Assembly: GCF_001510895.1 (NCBI RefSeq)
Contig: NZ_LPWA01000002.1
Span: forward strand, 1-64,000
Reading direction: 5' to 3'
Source: Mesorhizobium loti
GTDB taxonomy: Bacteria > Pseudomonadota > Alphaproteobacteria > Rhizobiales > Rhizobiaceae
Length of the DNA stretch: 64,000 bases
The notes below the pieces were generated by a model. That model saw only the letters and a list, made by a program, of their open reading frames with translations. It was not told the DNA's origin and did not search any database. Position numbers and translations under genes: made by a program. Of this stretch, positions 9,419 to 18,576 are shown piece by piece; within the stretch, counting starts at the first letter, position 1, and the number at the start of each line of letters is the position of its first letter.

Positions 9419-9499
9419 GTCCGCCCGCCTCGGGCTGATCGCCGCGCGTTTTGCGCCTGTCGCGCTGGCGGCTCGCGGGTGTGCCGATCGACAATCTCG

Positions 9500-9512
9500 A
9501 TAGATCATATGA
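9500..9512. promoter_or_regulatory. Candidate operator half-site for the FadR-type regulator
   Basis: ATAGATCATATGA matches 12 of 13 bases of the arm repeated at 10351-10386 (TTAGATCRTATGA). It lies 74 bp before the regulator start, which suggests that the regulator controls its own gene. Confidence 0.45.
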
Positions 9513-9585
9513 ATGGGCGATTTACATAAGACCTAGCCTTTCATACAACAGCAGGCATCGGCGTGCTCTATCGGGAGAGGATTGC

Positions 9586-10329
9586 GTGGAAACCATCGTT
9601 CCTTCGGATGCAATCGGCTGGATGCCTTCGGTCGACCAGGGTAGCGCAAGCGTGCACAACGCCGTCGTCAGCGTGCTGGGCAGCCGCATCCTGGGCGGGA
9701 ACTATGCTCCCGGTGACGCGCTGCCGCGCGAGGACGAGCTCTGCGCCATGCTGGGCGTCAGCCGCACGTCGGTCAGGGAAGCGGTCAAGGTGCTGTCGGC
9801 CAAAGGCCTGGTCGAAGCCAGACGGCGGGCCGGTGTGCGCGTTTTGCCGCGCGACAGCTGGCGGCTGCTCGATCCGGTGGTGCTCGGCTGGCACCCGGCG
9901 ATCCAGGACGACGAGGAGCTGGTTTCCGGCCTTCTGGAGGCGCGTCGCATCTTCGAGCCGGCGGCGGCCGAACTTGCGGCCAGGCGGGCCACCGCCGCCG
10001 ACCTCGCCGAGATCGAGCGCGCGGTGGTCGGCATGCGCGAGAACATCTCCAACGATCTCAACGCGGTCTGCCAGGCGGATCTTGCCTTCCACAAGGGCGT
10101 CATCGCCGCCAGCCACAATGTCGTGCTCAAGGGGCTGGTCGGCATGCTGGAGGCTGCGTTGCGCGCCACATTTCTGGTCACCAATCCGTTGATGGAAGCG
10201 CAGTCGCGCGCACTGTCGGCGCATGGCGCGGTGCTGGAGGCGATCCGCATCCGCGATACCGCCGGCGCCCGCGCCGCCATGAACAGGCTGCTCGACATCG
10301 CCGCCGACGACCTTCACGCCAAGGGCTGA
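9586..10329 (+). CDS. GntR-family regulator, FadR/FCD type
   Basis: The product is 247 residues. The winged helix (about 25-85) contains LPREDELCAMLGVSRTSVRE and AKGLVEARRRAGVRVLP. The FCD domain (about 100-240) contains LLEARRIFEPAAAELAARRA, FHKGVIAASHN and SAHGAVLEAI, with the metal-site His residues of this family. I chose GTG 9586 because GGGAGAGG lies at 9573-9580. Similar regulators control galactonate, gluconate and uronate genes. Matching palindrome arms upstream of this gene and of the next one suggest that it represses both until a sugar acid binds. Confidence 0.9.
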   Translation: METIVPSDAIGWMPSVDQGSASVHNAVVSVLGSRILGGNYAPGDALPREDELCAMLGVSRTSVREAVKVLSAKGLVEARRRAGVRVLPRDSWRLLDPVVLGWHPAIQDDEELVSGLLEARRIFEPAAAELAARRATAADLAEIERAVVGMRENISNDLNAVCQADLAFHKGVIAASHNVVLKGLVGMLEAALRATFLVTNPLMEAQSRALSAHGAVLEAIRIRDTAGARAAMNRLLDIAADDLHAKG

Positions 10330-10350
10330 CGTTTCCGCCTTGACGCCATT

Positions 10351-10386
10351 TTAGATCGTATGATAACTCGGTTTCATATGATCTAA
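10351..10386. promoter_or_regulatory. Operator-like palindrome before the dehydratase gene
   Basis: The left arm TTAGATCGTATGA (10351-10363) and right arm TCATATGATCTAA (10374-10386) are complementary at 12 of 13 bases with a 10 bp spacer. Each arm holds its own small palindrome (ATCATATGAT type), as expected for dimeric GntR proteins. It lies 25 bp before the dehydratase start. Confidence 0.65.
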
Positions 10387-10410
10387 GTGTCGTTCTGGGA
10401 GGAGTTGCGC

Positions 10411-11583
10411 TTGAGAATCGTGGCGATCACCACGCGCGTCGTCAACGCGGATATGCGCAACTGGGTGTTCGTGCGCATCGAGACCGACCAGCCGGGCCTC
10501 TACGGCTGGGGCGAGGCGACGCTGGAATGGAAGACCCAGGCCGTCGTCGGCGCCGTCAACGACCTGGCGCCGCTGCTGATCGGCCGCGATCCACGCGACA
10601 TCGAGCAGGCCGTGCGCATCCTCAAGAAGCATTCGTTCTGGCGGCTGGGCGTCATCGGCATGTCGGCAGTCTCCGGCATCGAGCTGGCGCTCTGGGACAT
10701 TTTCGGCAAATGGCTTGGACAGCCGGTCTGGCGATTGCTCGGCGGCAAGGTCCGCGACCGGGTCAAGGTCTATACCCATCTCGGCCTCGGTGACATGCGC
10801 GCCGTCTATGAAACGCTGGATGCCGAGCCGCTGGTGCAGCGCGCCTCCGAGGTGGTGGCCAGGGGCTATCGGGCGCTGAAGGCCGTCTTCATTCCCTACA
10901 CCCACTATCACGCCCCGCTCGCCGAGGTCGAAAAGGTCGGCCGCCTCATGGAGGAGCTGCGCAGGACGGTCGGGCCGGAGGTCGAGATCATGGTCGACTT
11001 CCACGGCCGGCCCGCCTCGGCTTCAACCGCTCTTGCCTATATCGACGCGCTGGCGCCGCACCGGCCGATGTTCGTCGAGGAGCCGCTGCCGCCCGGCGAA
11101 ACCGGCGCGCTGGCGCAACTCGCCGCCAAGTCGCGCGTACCGATCGCCACCGGCGAGCGGCTCATCGACCGTCCCGAATTCGACGACCTTTTCCGGGCAA
11201 GGGCGGTGGATATCGTGCAGCCGGACATCTGCCATTGCGGCGGCCTGCTCGAGGCGAAGAAAATCGCGGCGATGGCCGAGGCTGTCTCCGTTGGCGTCGC
11301 GCCGCACAACCCGCTCGGCCCGATCGCGGGTGCCGCCGCACTTCATTTCGCCGTCTCCACCCCCAACCACCTGATCCAGGAAGAGATGGTCGGCGCCGTG
11401 CCCTGGTATTTCGAGGTGGTGAAGGGGCCGATCCGCATGGTCGACGGCTGCTGGCAGGTGCCGGACGCGCCGGGGCTCGGCGTCGAGGTCGACGAGGCGG
11501 TCGCCGACTGGCACCCCTACAAGCCGGAAGTCATGCACACCACCCATGCCGTCCTTGCCGACGGCACCATCGTGGACTGGTGA
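10411..11583 (+). CDS. Enolase-superfamily sugar-acid dehydratase, galactonate dehydratase (DgoD)-like
   Basis: This 390-residue protein of the mandelate racemase/muconate lactonizing family would remove water from an aldonate to give a 2-keto-3-deoxy acid. The metal ligands are visible as Asp196 (VDFHGRP), Glu222-224 region (FVEEPLPPGE) and Glu249 (ATGERL). The catalytic His is His299 (APHNPLGPIAG), and Glu324/325 sit in LIQEE. The order and wording of these motifs follow DgoD closely. TTG 10411 is the preferred start because GGGAGGAG at about 10397-10404 precedes it and the family usually begins with (M)RI or MKI. Substrate could be galactonate or a related acid. Confidence 0.9.
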   Translation: MRIVAITTRVVNADMRNWVFVRIETDQPGLYGWGEATLEWKTQAVVGAVNDLAPLLIGRDPRDIEQAVRILKKHSFWRLGVIGMSAVSGIELALWDIFGKWLGQPVWRLLGGKVRDRVKVYTHLGLGDMRAVYETLDAEPLVQRASEVVARGYRALKAVFIPYTHYHAPLAEVEKVGRLMEELRRTVGPEVEIMVDFHGRPASASTALAYIDALAPHRPMFVEEPLPPGETGALAQLAAKSRVPIATGERLIDRPEFDDLFRARAVDIVQPDICHCGGLLEAKKIAAMAEAVSVGVAPHNPLGPIAGAAALHFAVSTPNHLIQEEMVGAVPWYFEVVKGPIRMVDGCWQVPDAPGLGVEVDEAVADWHPYKPEVMHTTHAVLADGTIVDW

Positions 11584-11585
11584 CG

Positions 11586-12362
11586 ATGGCCGGGCGTCTC
11601 AAGGACAAGGTCGTCATCATCACCGGCGCCGGCCGCGGCATCGGCGAGGCGACGGCGCGCGCGATGGCGGCGGAAGGCGCCGCGATCGTCGTGGCGGAGA
11701 AGGATGCGGCCACGGGAACAAGCGTTGCCGCGTCACTGGTCGAAAGCGGTGCGCGCGCGCTCTTCGTCGAAACCGACGTCGCCGGCAGCAGGTCATGCGA
11801 AGCGATGACAGAACAGGCGCTCGGCGCCTTCGGCCGTATCGACGTGCTGGTCGCCAATGCCGGCATCAACGTGTTCCACGAGCCGCTGGAAACCACGGAA
11901 GAGGAATGGCGGCGCTGCTTTGCCGTCGATCTCGACGGCGTGTGGTATTCGGCGCGCGCGGTGCTGCCGGCGATGCGGGCGCAGAAGCGGGGCTCGGTCG
12001 TCGCTATCGCATCCTGCCATTCCTTCGCGATTATCCCGTCGACCTTTCCCTATCCGGTCGCCAAGCATGGCCTGCTCGGCCTGGTGCGCTCGCTCGGCAT
12101 CCAATACGCCGCTGAAGGTGTGCGCGTGAACGCGATCGCGCCCGGCTACATCGAGACGCAGATCGCGGTCGACTACTGGAACACGTTTCCGGACCCGCAG
12201 GCGGAGCGCCAGCGCACTTACGACCTGCATCCGCCGCGCCGTATCGGTCGGCCGGAGGAGGTGGCAATGACCGCCGTCTTCCTCGGCTCCGACGAGGCGC
12301 CGTTCATCAACGCCGCCTGCATCGTCATCGATGGCGGGCGCTCGGTTCTCTACCACGAATGA
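11586..12362 (+). CDS. Short-chain dehydrogenase/reductase (SDR)
   Basis: This 258-residue classical SDR has the nucleotide-binding motif TGAGRGIG (about 13-20), NAGIN (about 90), Ser143-Ser146 area (ASCHS), catalytic Tyr156-x3-Lys160 (YPVAK) and the C-terminal IDGG. It starts two bases after the stop of the dehydratase gene and so is translationally linked to it. In this setting it would oxidise an aldose or sugar lactone, supplying the acid that the dehydratase uses. The exact sugar is not known. Confidence 0.9.
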   Translation: MAGRLKDKVVIITGAGRGIGEATARAMAAEGAAIVVAEKDAATGTSVAASLVESGARALFVETDVAGSRSCEAMTEQALGAFGRIDVLVANAGINVFHEPLETTEEEWRRCFAVDLDGVWYSARAVLPAMRAQKRGSVVAIASCHSFAIIPSTFPYPVAKHGLLGLVRSLGIQYAAEGVRVNAIAPGYIETQIAVDYWNTFPDPQAERQRTYDLHPPRRIGRPEEVAMTAVFLGSDEAPFINAACIVIDGGRSVLYHE

Positions 12363-12447
12363 GGTTTCGCGCCGGCGGCCGGTCGCCGGAAACGTCTTTG
12401 AAGCAGATCACGTCCCGCCGGCCCGGGATCGATTGGGAGGAAAGCCA

Positions 12448-13439
12448 ATGAAAAAGATGATCAAGGCATGCCTGGTGGTGGCGGCGACCGCCGCCGTCGC
12501 GCTGACGGTCCATGGCGCTGGCGCGCAGGACAAGATGAAGTTCGGCTACATCAACAAGATGGGCGACCATCCCTGGTTCGTGCGCGAGGTGAAGGGCGCC
12601 AAGGACAAGGCCGCCGAGCTCGGCGTCGACCTGCTTGTCCAGGACGTCCAGTTCGACGCCAACCTCGCCGTCACCACCTTCGACACCTATGTCGGCGACG
12701 GCGTCAAGGGCATCGCCGTGGTGGTGCCTGACCGTTCGCTCGGCCCGGTCGTCGCCGACAAGGCAAAAGCCGCCAAGATCGGCCTGATCGCGGTCGACGA
12801 CGACATCGCCTTCGCCGACGGCACACCTGTCGCCTATGTCGGCATGAACGCGCTCAACATCGGCAAGCAGGTCGGCAGCGAGATCGCCCGCATCGCCAAG
12901 GCGGAAGGGTGGGACAAGGACCTATCCAAGGTGCGCGTCGGCTCGATCGAGGACCAGAAGGCAGACACCTGCATGCGCCGCAACAAGGGCGCGGAGGAGG
13001 CGCTGGTCGCGGCGATCCCGGAGATCAAGTCGCGCATCGTCTCGATCCCCTATGACAACACCATGGTCAATTCGATCGACGTGGTGTCGACGACGCTGAC
13101 GGCCAATCCGGACGCCGAGAAGTGGATCTTCTTCTCCTGCAACGATGACGGCGTGCTCGGCGGCGTGCGCGCCACGGAGAATGCCGGCATGAAGCCGGAG
13201 AATGTCATCGGCATCGGCATCGACGGCTCGCGTTCCTGCGAGGCCTTCGGCGCCGGCAAGCCTCGGGCTTCCGCGGCACGATGTGGCTGGACAGCGCCAA
13301 GCATGGCGCCGCCGCCATCCAGGCGCTCTACGACCAGGCCACCGGCAAGGAGATGCAGAAGGACTATTTCCAGGACGCAACCCTGATCAGCGGCGAGAAC
13401 TTCGCCAAATTCAAGGACACGCTCGGTTGCAAGTCCTAG
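12448..13439 (+). CDS. Sugar ABC transporter periplasmic binding protein, AraF-like (one-base frameshift)
   Basis: GGGAGG at 12435-12440 precedes ATG 12448. Residues 1-26 form a signal peptide ending GAGAQ. The mature part (KFGYINKMGDHPWFVREV, IAVVVPDRSLGPVVADKA, IAVDDDIAF, CNDDGVLGGVRATE, GIGIDGSRSCEAF) resembles the arabinose-binding protein AraF. After GAGK at about 13260 the frame changes. The following frame gives GFRGTMWLDSAKHGAAAIQALYDQ and ends DTLGCKS at 13437-13439, as expected for the C-terminus. One lost C in CCCTCG would explain it. I treat the gene as functional with a probable sequence error. Confidence 0.85.
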
Positions 13440-13474
13440 GCTTTCTTCCGGCTCCCTTGCGGGCAGGCTCATCG

Positions 13475-13500
13475 CGGGCGGCTTCCTGTAGAGCCGCCCG
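13475..13500 (+). promoter_or_regulatory. Hairpin between binding-protein and ATPase genes
   Basis: CGGGCGGCT pairs with AGCCGCCCG across an 8 nt loop, directly before the ATPase ATG at 13504. A hairpin at this place is typical of importer operons, where it protects the abundant binding-protein mRNA or cuts read-through. No T run follows. Confidence 0.5.
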
Positions 13501-13503
13501 CCG

Positions 13504-15024
13504 ATGACCGTGCCTGTCGTTTCCGTGGAGAACGTCAGCAAGCGCTTTGGCGCGGTGCAGGCGTTGCGCGACGTTTCGGTTGCCTTCAATGCCGGCGAGA
13601 TCACCGCGCTGATCGGCGAGAACGGCGCCGGCAAGTCGACGCTGATGCGTGTGCTGGAAGGCGAGCATCGCCCCGATGCCGGCCGCGTGCTGGTCGACGG
13701 GCAGCCGGTGCAGCTCAGCTCGCCGCGCGCAGCGCACGGCTCGGGCATCCGGGTCATCCATCAGGAGCCGGAGATCATCCCGGAGTTGACGGTGGCGGAG
13801 AACATCTTCATCGGCGACATCAGGGCGCGAGCGGGATTGTTCCTCGACCGCGCGGATCTGGAGCGGCGCAGCCTCGAGCTGCTCGGCACCTTCGGCGTGG
13901 TCGACGTGCTTTCGCCCGGGCAGCGTTGCCATGGGCTCAGCCCGGCGCTCAGGCAATTGATCGAGATCATGCGTGCGCTGAGGCCTGGCGCCCGGCTGCT
14001 CGCCTTCGACGAGCCGACCTCGTCCTTGACGGAGGACGAGGCGCGGCGGCTGTTTCGCGTCATCCGCCGGCTCAAGGCTGACGGCGTCGCGGTGATCTAC
14101 ATCTCGCACCGGCTGCGCGAGATCATCGAGCTTGCCGACCGCTGCGTGGTGATGCGCGACGGCAGCCGCGTCGCCGACGAGCCGATCGCGGCGCTCGACG
14201 AGCAGCGCATGGTGCGGCTGATGGTCGGCCGGCCGGTGAGCGACCTGTTCAACCGAAGGGAACGCGCGCTCGGACCAGTCCGGCTGGCGCTGGAAGATGT
14301 CACCACACGCCGCGTCAAAGAGATCAGCTTCGAGGTGAGGGCCGGCGAGATCGTCGGGTTGGGTGGCCTGGTTGGCGCGGGACGGACGGAAGTCGCGCGC
14401 GCCATCGTCGGCCTCGATCCCTTGCTGACGGGAGAGATGACGGTCGGCGGGCGGCCTTACAGGCCGCGCGAGCCGGCGGACGCCGTCGCGGCCGGAATCG
14501 GGCTGGTGCCGGAGGACCGCAAGCAGGAAGCGCTGCTTTTGATGCAGGCGGTGCGCGACAATGTTAGCCTGGTGGTGCCCGACAAGGTGTCGCGCTACGG
14601 CTTCTTCAGCCGCAGGCGCGAGCGCGCGCTGGTCGCCCGCCATGTCGCCGAGCTCAGGGTGAAGACGCCGTCGATCGAGCAGGCGGTCGGGAAACTGTCC
14701 GGCGGCAACCAGCAGAAGGTCGTGTTCGCGCGCTGGCAGGCACGCGGGCCGGCGGTGCTCATCCTCGACGAGCCGACACGCGGCATCGATGTCGGCGCCA
14801 AGGCCGAGATTTACCGGCTCATCGAAAGCCTGGCCGACCAGGGCCTCGCCATCCTGCTCATCTCCTCGGAAATGCCGGAGCTGCTCGGCCTCGCCGACCG
14901 CGTGCTGGTCATGCAAAGCGGGCGCATCAGCGGCGAGCTTCCGTGGCAGGAAGCGAGCGAGGAGGCGGTGCTGGCGCTCGCCATGCGCTCGGGCAAAGAG
15001 ACAATCGAAAGGAGGGTATCGTGA
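13504..15024 (+). CDS. Sugar ABC transporter ATPase, double-domain (AraG/RbsA/MglA type)
   Basis: This 506-residue protein has two ABC domains in one chain. The first has Walker A GENGAGKST (about 39-47), a divergent signature (HGLSPALRQLIEI) and Walker B LLAFDEPTSSL. The second has the usual degenerate Walker A GLVGAGRTE (about 290), signature LSGGNQQKVVFARW and Walker B LILDEPTRGIDVG. One working and one degenerate site is the normal state in carbohydrate-uptake type 2 transporters. It follows the AraF-like binding protein and overlaps the permease gene by four bases, so the three form one importer. Confidence 0.94.
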   Translation: MTVPVVSVENVSKRFGAVQALRDVSVAFNAGEITALIGENGAGKSTLMRVLEGEHRPDAGRVLVDGQPVQLSSPRAAHGSGIRVIHQEPEIIPELTVAENIFIGDIRARAGLFLDRADLERRSLELLGTFGVVDVLSPGQRCHGLSPALRQLIEIMRALRPGARLLAFDEPTSSLTEDEARRLFRVIRRLKADGVAVIYISHRLREIIELADRCVVMRDGSRVADEPIAALDEQRMVRLMVGRPVSDLFNRRERALGPVRLALEDVTTRRVKEISFEVRAGEIVGLGGLVGAGRTEVARAIVGLDPLLTGEMTVGGRPYRPREPADAVAAGIGLVPEDRKQEALLLMQAVRDNVSLVVPDKVSRYGFFSRRRERALVARHVAELRVKTPSIEQAVGKLSGGNQQKVVFARWQARGPAVLILDEPTRGIDVGAKAEIYRLIESLADQGLAILLISSEMPELLGLADRVLVMQSGRISGELPWQEASEEAVLALAMRSGKETIERRVS

Positions 15025-16010
15025 GCGATACCGCGACCGCCGGCCGAGAGCGCGCGCCGGCAAGCCTGTTCGGCCGCATCGGCGCGCAGAACATCAGCCT
15101 CTTGATCGCGCTGGTCGTGCTGCTGGCGATTTTCGGCGTGCTCAGGCCCGACGTCTTCTTCACGCCGCGCAACCTGATCAATATAGGGCTCGCGGTCACC
15201 ATTCTCGGCATCCTGGCCATGGCGCAGACCGTCGTCATCGTGTCGGGCGGGCTCGACATCTCGGTCGGATCGATCGTCGGCCTGAGCACCATGGTGCTGG
15301 CAGTGGCTGCCCAGGAAACCGGTTCCATTCCGATCGGCATTTTGGCGGGACTGCTTGCCGGGCTGGTAGCGGGCGCGGTCAACGGACTGATCATCGTCTA
15401 CGGCCCGGTCAACGCGGTGATCGCGACGCTCGGGACCATGTCGGCTTTTCGCGGCCTCGCCTATCTGATGAATAACGGCAACTCGATCCCGATCACCGGC
15501 GACAGCCTGCGCGCGCTCGGCATCGGCACGCTGTTCGGCCTGCCCTTCGCCATCTGGCTGCTGATCGCCGCGATGGCGGCGTTCATCGTCTTCACCCGCG
15601 AGACGGTCGTTGGCCGCAACATCTATGCGCTCGGCGGCAACCCGACGGTGGCGCGGCTCGCCGGCATTCCGATCCGCCGTTACCAGATCTCGATCTATGC
15701 GATGAGCGGCTTCGCCGCCGCGGTCGCGGGCCTGGTGCTCGCCAGCCGCACCATGTCGGGGCAGCCGGCTTCGGGCAGCCAGGGGCTGGAACTCGAGGCG
15801 ATCACCGCCGCGATCCTCGGCGGCTGCGCGCTGCAGGGCGGCAAGGGCACCATCATCGGCGCCATGCTGGGGGTGCTGATCATCGGTGTCCTCAACAACG
15901 GCATGATCCTGACCAGCGTGCCGACTTTCTACCAGCTTCTCGCCAAGGGCGCGCTGCTGATCCTGGCGGTCATCGTGCAGGAGCGCCAGCGGGCGCGGTC
16001 GGGAGAGTAG
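15021..16010 (+). CDS. Sugar ABC transporter permease (AraH/RbsC type)
   Basis: This 329-residue inner-membrane protein has about nine to ten hydrophobic segments. It starts at GTG 15021 with GGAGG just upstream, overlapping the ATPase stop (GTGA). Family marks include QTVVIVSGGLDISVGSIVGL, GPVNAVIATLGTM, YALGGNPTVARLAGIPI and ILGGCALQGGKGTIIGAMLGV. It forms the membrane channel of the AraFGH-type importer. The next gene faces the opposite way, so this ends the operon. Confidence 0.94.
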   Translation: MSDTATAGRERAPASLFGRIGAQNISLLIALVVLLAIFGVLRPDVFFTPRNLINIGLAVTILGILAMAQTVVIVSGGLDISVGSIVGLSTMVLAVAAQETGSIPIGILAGLLAGLVAGAVNGLIIVYGPVNAVIATLGTMSAFRGLAYLMNNGNSIPITGDSLRALGIGTLFGLPFAIWLLIAAMAAFIVFTRETVVGRNIYALGGNPTVARLAGIPIRRYQISIYAMSGFAAAVAGLVLASRTMSGQPASGSQGLELEAITAAILGGCALQGGKGTIIGAMLGVLIIGVLNNGMILTSVPTFYQLLAKGALLILAVIVQERQRARSGE

Positions 16011-16060
16011 GAGGCTTCAGCGCGCCGAGCCTAACCGTTTCATGCTTTCCTAGGATTGCT

Positions 16061-17463
16061 CTAGACGCTCTCCAGATAGGTCTCGATCTCGAAGTCGCTG
16101 ACATTGAGCGCGAAGGTGTTGAGCTCCTGGCGCTTGCAGGCGACAAAGCCGTCGCGCAGCACGGCGGGGAAGATCTCCGCGACACGTGGCCCGGTCTCGA
16201 AAGCGGCGATCGCCGAGGCCCAATCCGGCGGCAGCTTGGCGAGCGTCAGCCCTTGTCCTTCGCCGCCTGTCGGCTCGCCGGGCGACAATTCTTTTTCGAT
16301 GCCCATCAGCGCGGCACCCAGGATCGCGGCCAGCACCAGATAAGGGTTGCGTCGGCGCCGGAGACGCGATGCTCGATGCGGCGCGCGGCCGACGGGCCGC
16401 CCGGAATGCGGATTGCCACCATGCGGTTCTCATAGCCCCAGGCGACGGCGGTCGGCGCGTAGGAACGCGGCCGCAGCCGCCGGTAGGAATTGAAATGCGG
16501 TGCGAACACCAGCGTGCTTTCGGCCATGGCGGCAAGCAGGCCGCCGACCGCATGGCGCATGGTCTCGGAGCCTTGGTCGCTGCCGTCGTCGAAGATGTTG
16601 CGGCCTTCTTTGTCGAGCACGCTGAAATGGACATGAAAACCGTTGCCGGCACGCTCGCCATAAGGCTTGGCCATGAAGCAGGCGGCAAAGCCGTGCTTGC
16701 GGGCGATGCCCTTGACGGTGCGCTTGAAGAGCACGGCGTCATCGGCGGCGCGCAAGGCGTCGGGAACGTGGTTGAGGTTGATCTCGAACTGGCCGACGCC
16801 GTTCTCGGCGATCGCGGTGTCGACGGGAATACCCTGCATGCGGCAGGCTTCGTAGATGTCGTGAATGAAGGCCTCGAAATCATCGATCTCGTCGATCGAA
16901 AGTGCCGCGTCGGAATCGAGGCGCCGGCCGGTGACCGGCGAGACGGGGCCGACGGGCCGCTGCGACGTTGGGTCGACGAGGTAGAATTCCAACTCGGTGG
17001 CGGCGACCGGCGTCAGGCCAAGTGCGGCATAGCGATCGAGGATGCGGGCAAGCGCGCGGCGCGGGTCGCCGAGATAGGGCGCGCCGGCTTCGTCCGCGAG
17101 CCAGAGCGGCAAAAGCGCCGTCGGATGCGCCGTCCAGTTGACCGGCAGGATGCCGCGTCCCGTCCAATGGCAAAGCCCGTCGGCGTCGCCGGTCGAGAAG
17201 ACCTGCGCGTTGCCTTCGATATCCTCGCCCCAGATGTCGAGACCGATCAGCGAATAGGGCATGCGCAGCTTGCCTTCGAGCGCCTTGCGCGCCTGTTCGA
17301 CCGGAATGCGCTTGCCGCGCATGATGCCGTTCAGGTCGCACACCGCAGCCCTCAGGCTCTGGATGTCGTTCCTGCTTTCAAGCCAGTTCAAAACGTCCGC
17401 GATTGCATCGCCCAATTTCCAGCCCCTGGTTCTTTCTGCAGCCATTTCGGCTGCGATATCCAT
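16061..17463 (-). CDS. Glutamine synthetase-like ligase, PuuA/gamma-glutamylamide synthetase type (one-base frameshift)
   Basis: About 467 residues are present once the frame is restored. The N-terminal part has the Gln-synt_N motif VCDLNGIMRGKRIP. The catalytic part has TELEFYLVDP, NGVGQFEINLNH, GNGFHVHFSVLDKEG, FNSYRRLRP and AAWGYENRMVAIRIPGG-like RRIEHRVSGADA. At about 16349 a GCC AAC codon pair appears as GCAAC, and the C-terminus (VLAAILGAALMGIEKELSP ... FEIETYLESV) continues in the next frame. One lost base is the simplest cause. Enzymes of this group attach glutamate to amines, as PuuA does with putrescine. It has its own regulator upstream and is the first of two such genes here. Confidence 0.86.
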
Positions 17464-17572
17464 TTTCAGCTTGTGAGTTCGCGAAGGTCGCCATGGAGGT
17501 TTCCATGGCTATTTCCTTCATTTTTTCAATTCACTAGCTGGGATATCGGGCGGCATTTCGGAGTCCATATTG

Positions 17573-17589
17573 TGCGATCTGCGATCGCA
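17573..17589. promoter_or_regulatory. Operator-like palindrome upstream of the PuuA-type gene
   Basis: TGCGATC-TGC-GATCGCA is a perfect 7 bp inverted repeat around three bases, about 110 bp before the ligase start and in the gap between it and the GntR gene. Its size and symmetry fit a GntR-type operator. The neighbouring regulator is the natural candidate. Confidence 0.5.
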
Positions 17590-17727
17590 ACATAGCGATA
17601 AGCTAGGGGAAAGCCAAGCCGGATTTGGCAATTGGCCGAAACGCCTATCTCGTCGTCATCATCCTATGGCTTCGCTCCTTGCTCCGCCCGTGGATGACGA
17701 AACGAGCGCTTCCGCAATCAAGTCCCC

Positions 17728-18426
17728 CTAATTCCGCAATTCCGGGAACTTGATCTGCTTGAGAATGTGCGCGGCACCCTCGTCGATGTCGCGCACGATG
17801 GCCGCGCGGGCCCGTTCGCCGTCCTGGGCCTCGATCGCCGCGACGACCTCCTCGTGATAGTCGATGCCGAGAATGCCGGCCAAGTCGTCCTCGAAGCCGA
17901 TGCGCAGGTTCCTCAGGAAAGGTCCGACCTGCATCCACACCGTCTCGATCAGGAAGATCATCTGCTCGTTGCCGCAGTGGCGGTAGATCGAGAATTTGAA
18001 GTCGTGGTTCTTGCGCAGATAATCGTCGATGTCGCCGCTGCGGGCAGCCTGGGTGAGCTCGGTGCAGTGGCGGCGAATAGCGCGCAGATTGTTGCCGTTG
18101 ATAAGCTTGGTCGCGAGCTCGGTGGCGGTGCCTTCCAGGATGGTGCGCACGCCGGTCAGCTGCTGGAAACGATCGGCCGAGATCATCGGCACCTCGACGC
18201 TGCCGTTCGGCATCGGGCTCAACGCCCTGAGCGCCTGCAGCCGCATGAAGGCGCTGCGCACCGGCATGTCGCTGGTGCCGAGCTCCTTGGCGAGCTTGCG
18301 CGAGGTCAGCTTCTGGCCGGGCTGGAGCTGGCCCGACATCAGCGCCCGCACCAGTTCCAGATAGACTTTCTCATGCAGGGGTACTGTGTCGAGGGCAGTC
18401 AGTCCGAATTGTGTTTTGTCGACCAT
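17728..18426 (-). CDS. GntR-family regulator, FCD type
   Basis: This 232-residue protein has a winged helix (about 18-80: LHEKVYLELVRALMSGQLQPG, then SRKLAKELGTSDMPVRSAFMRLQALRAL) followed by an all-helical FCD domain (about 95-225: LTGVRTILEGTATELATKLI, HDFKFSIYRHCGN, DYHEEVVAAIEAQD). The His residues of HDFKF and YHEE fit the FCD metal site. It is transcribed toward the PuuA-type ligase gene 265 bp away and probably controls it or the amine importer to the right. Confidence 0.9.
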   Translation of the reverse strand: MVDKTQFGLTALDTVPLHEKVYLELVRALMSGQLQPGQKLTSRKLAKELGTSDMPVRSAFMRLQALRALSPMPNGSVEVPMISADRFQQLTGVRTILEGTATELATKLINGNNLRAIRRHCTELTQAARSGDIDDYLRKNHDFKFSIYRHCGNEQMIFLIETVWMQVGPFLRNLRIGFEDDLAGILGIDYHEEVVAAIEAQDGERARAAIVRDIDEGAAHILKQIKFPELRN

Positions 18427-18576
18427 TGGCTATGCGCTACTTCATCCGTCCTGAAATCTGTTTCGTCAGGCAATCTGCCGCCGGGATACTTGTCCGGCGG
18501 TTTCGAGCCGCACGATAGACGGTTAACGCGCGCCGCCGCAAGGGAGGGCAACCCGCCTGATGCCGGCGCTGGCAGC

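Noticed and set aside
12448..13439. Treating the AraF-like and other one-base-broken genes as pseudogenes
   Set aside because: Each has only one base change, mostly at a short G/C run, with perfect continuation in the next frame and intact operon partners; sequence error is the simpler explanation.
13411..15063. A 550-codon open frame on the minus strand
   Set aside because: It lies antisense to the sugar ABC ATPase, which has full Walker and signature motifs; the composition (His/Arg/Ala-rich) is that of a shadow frame.
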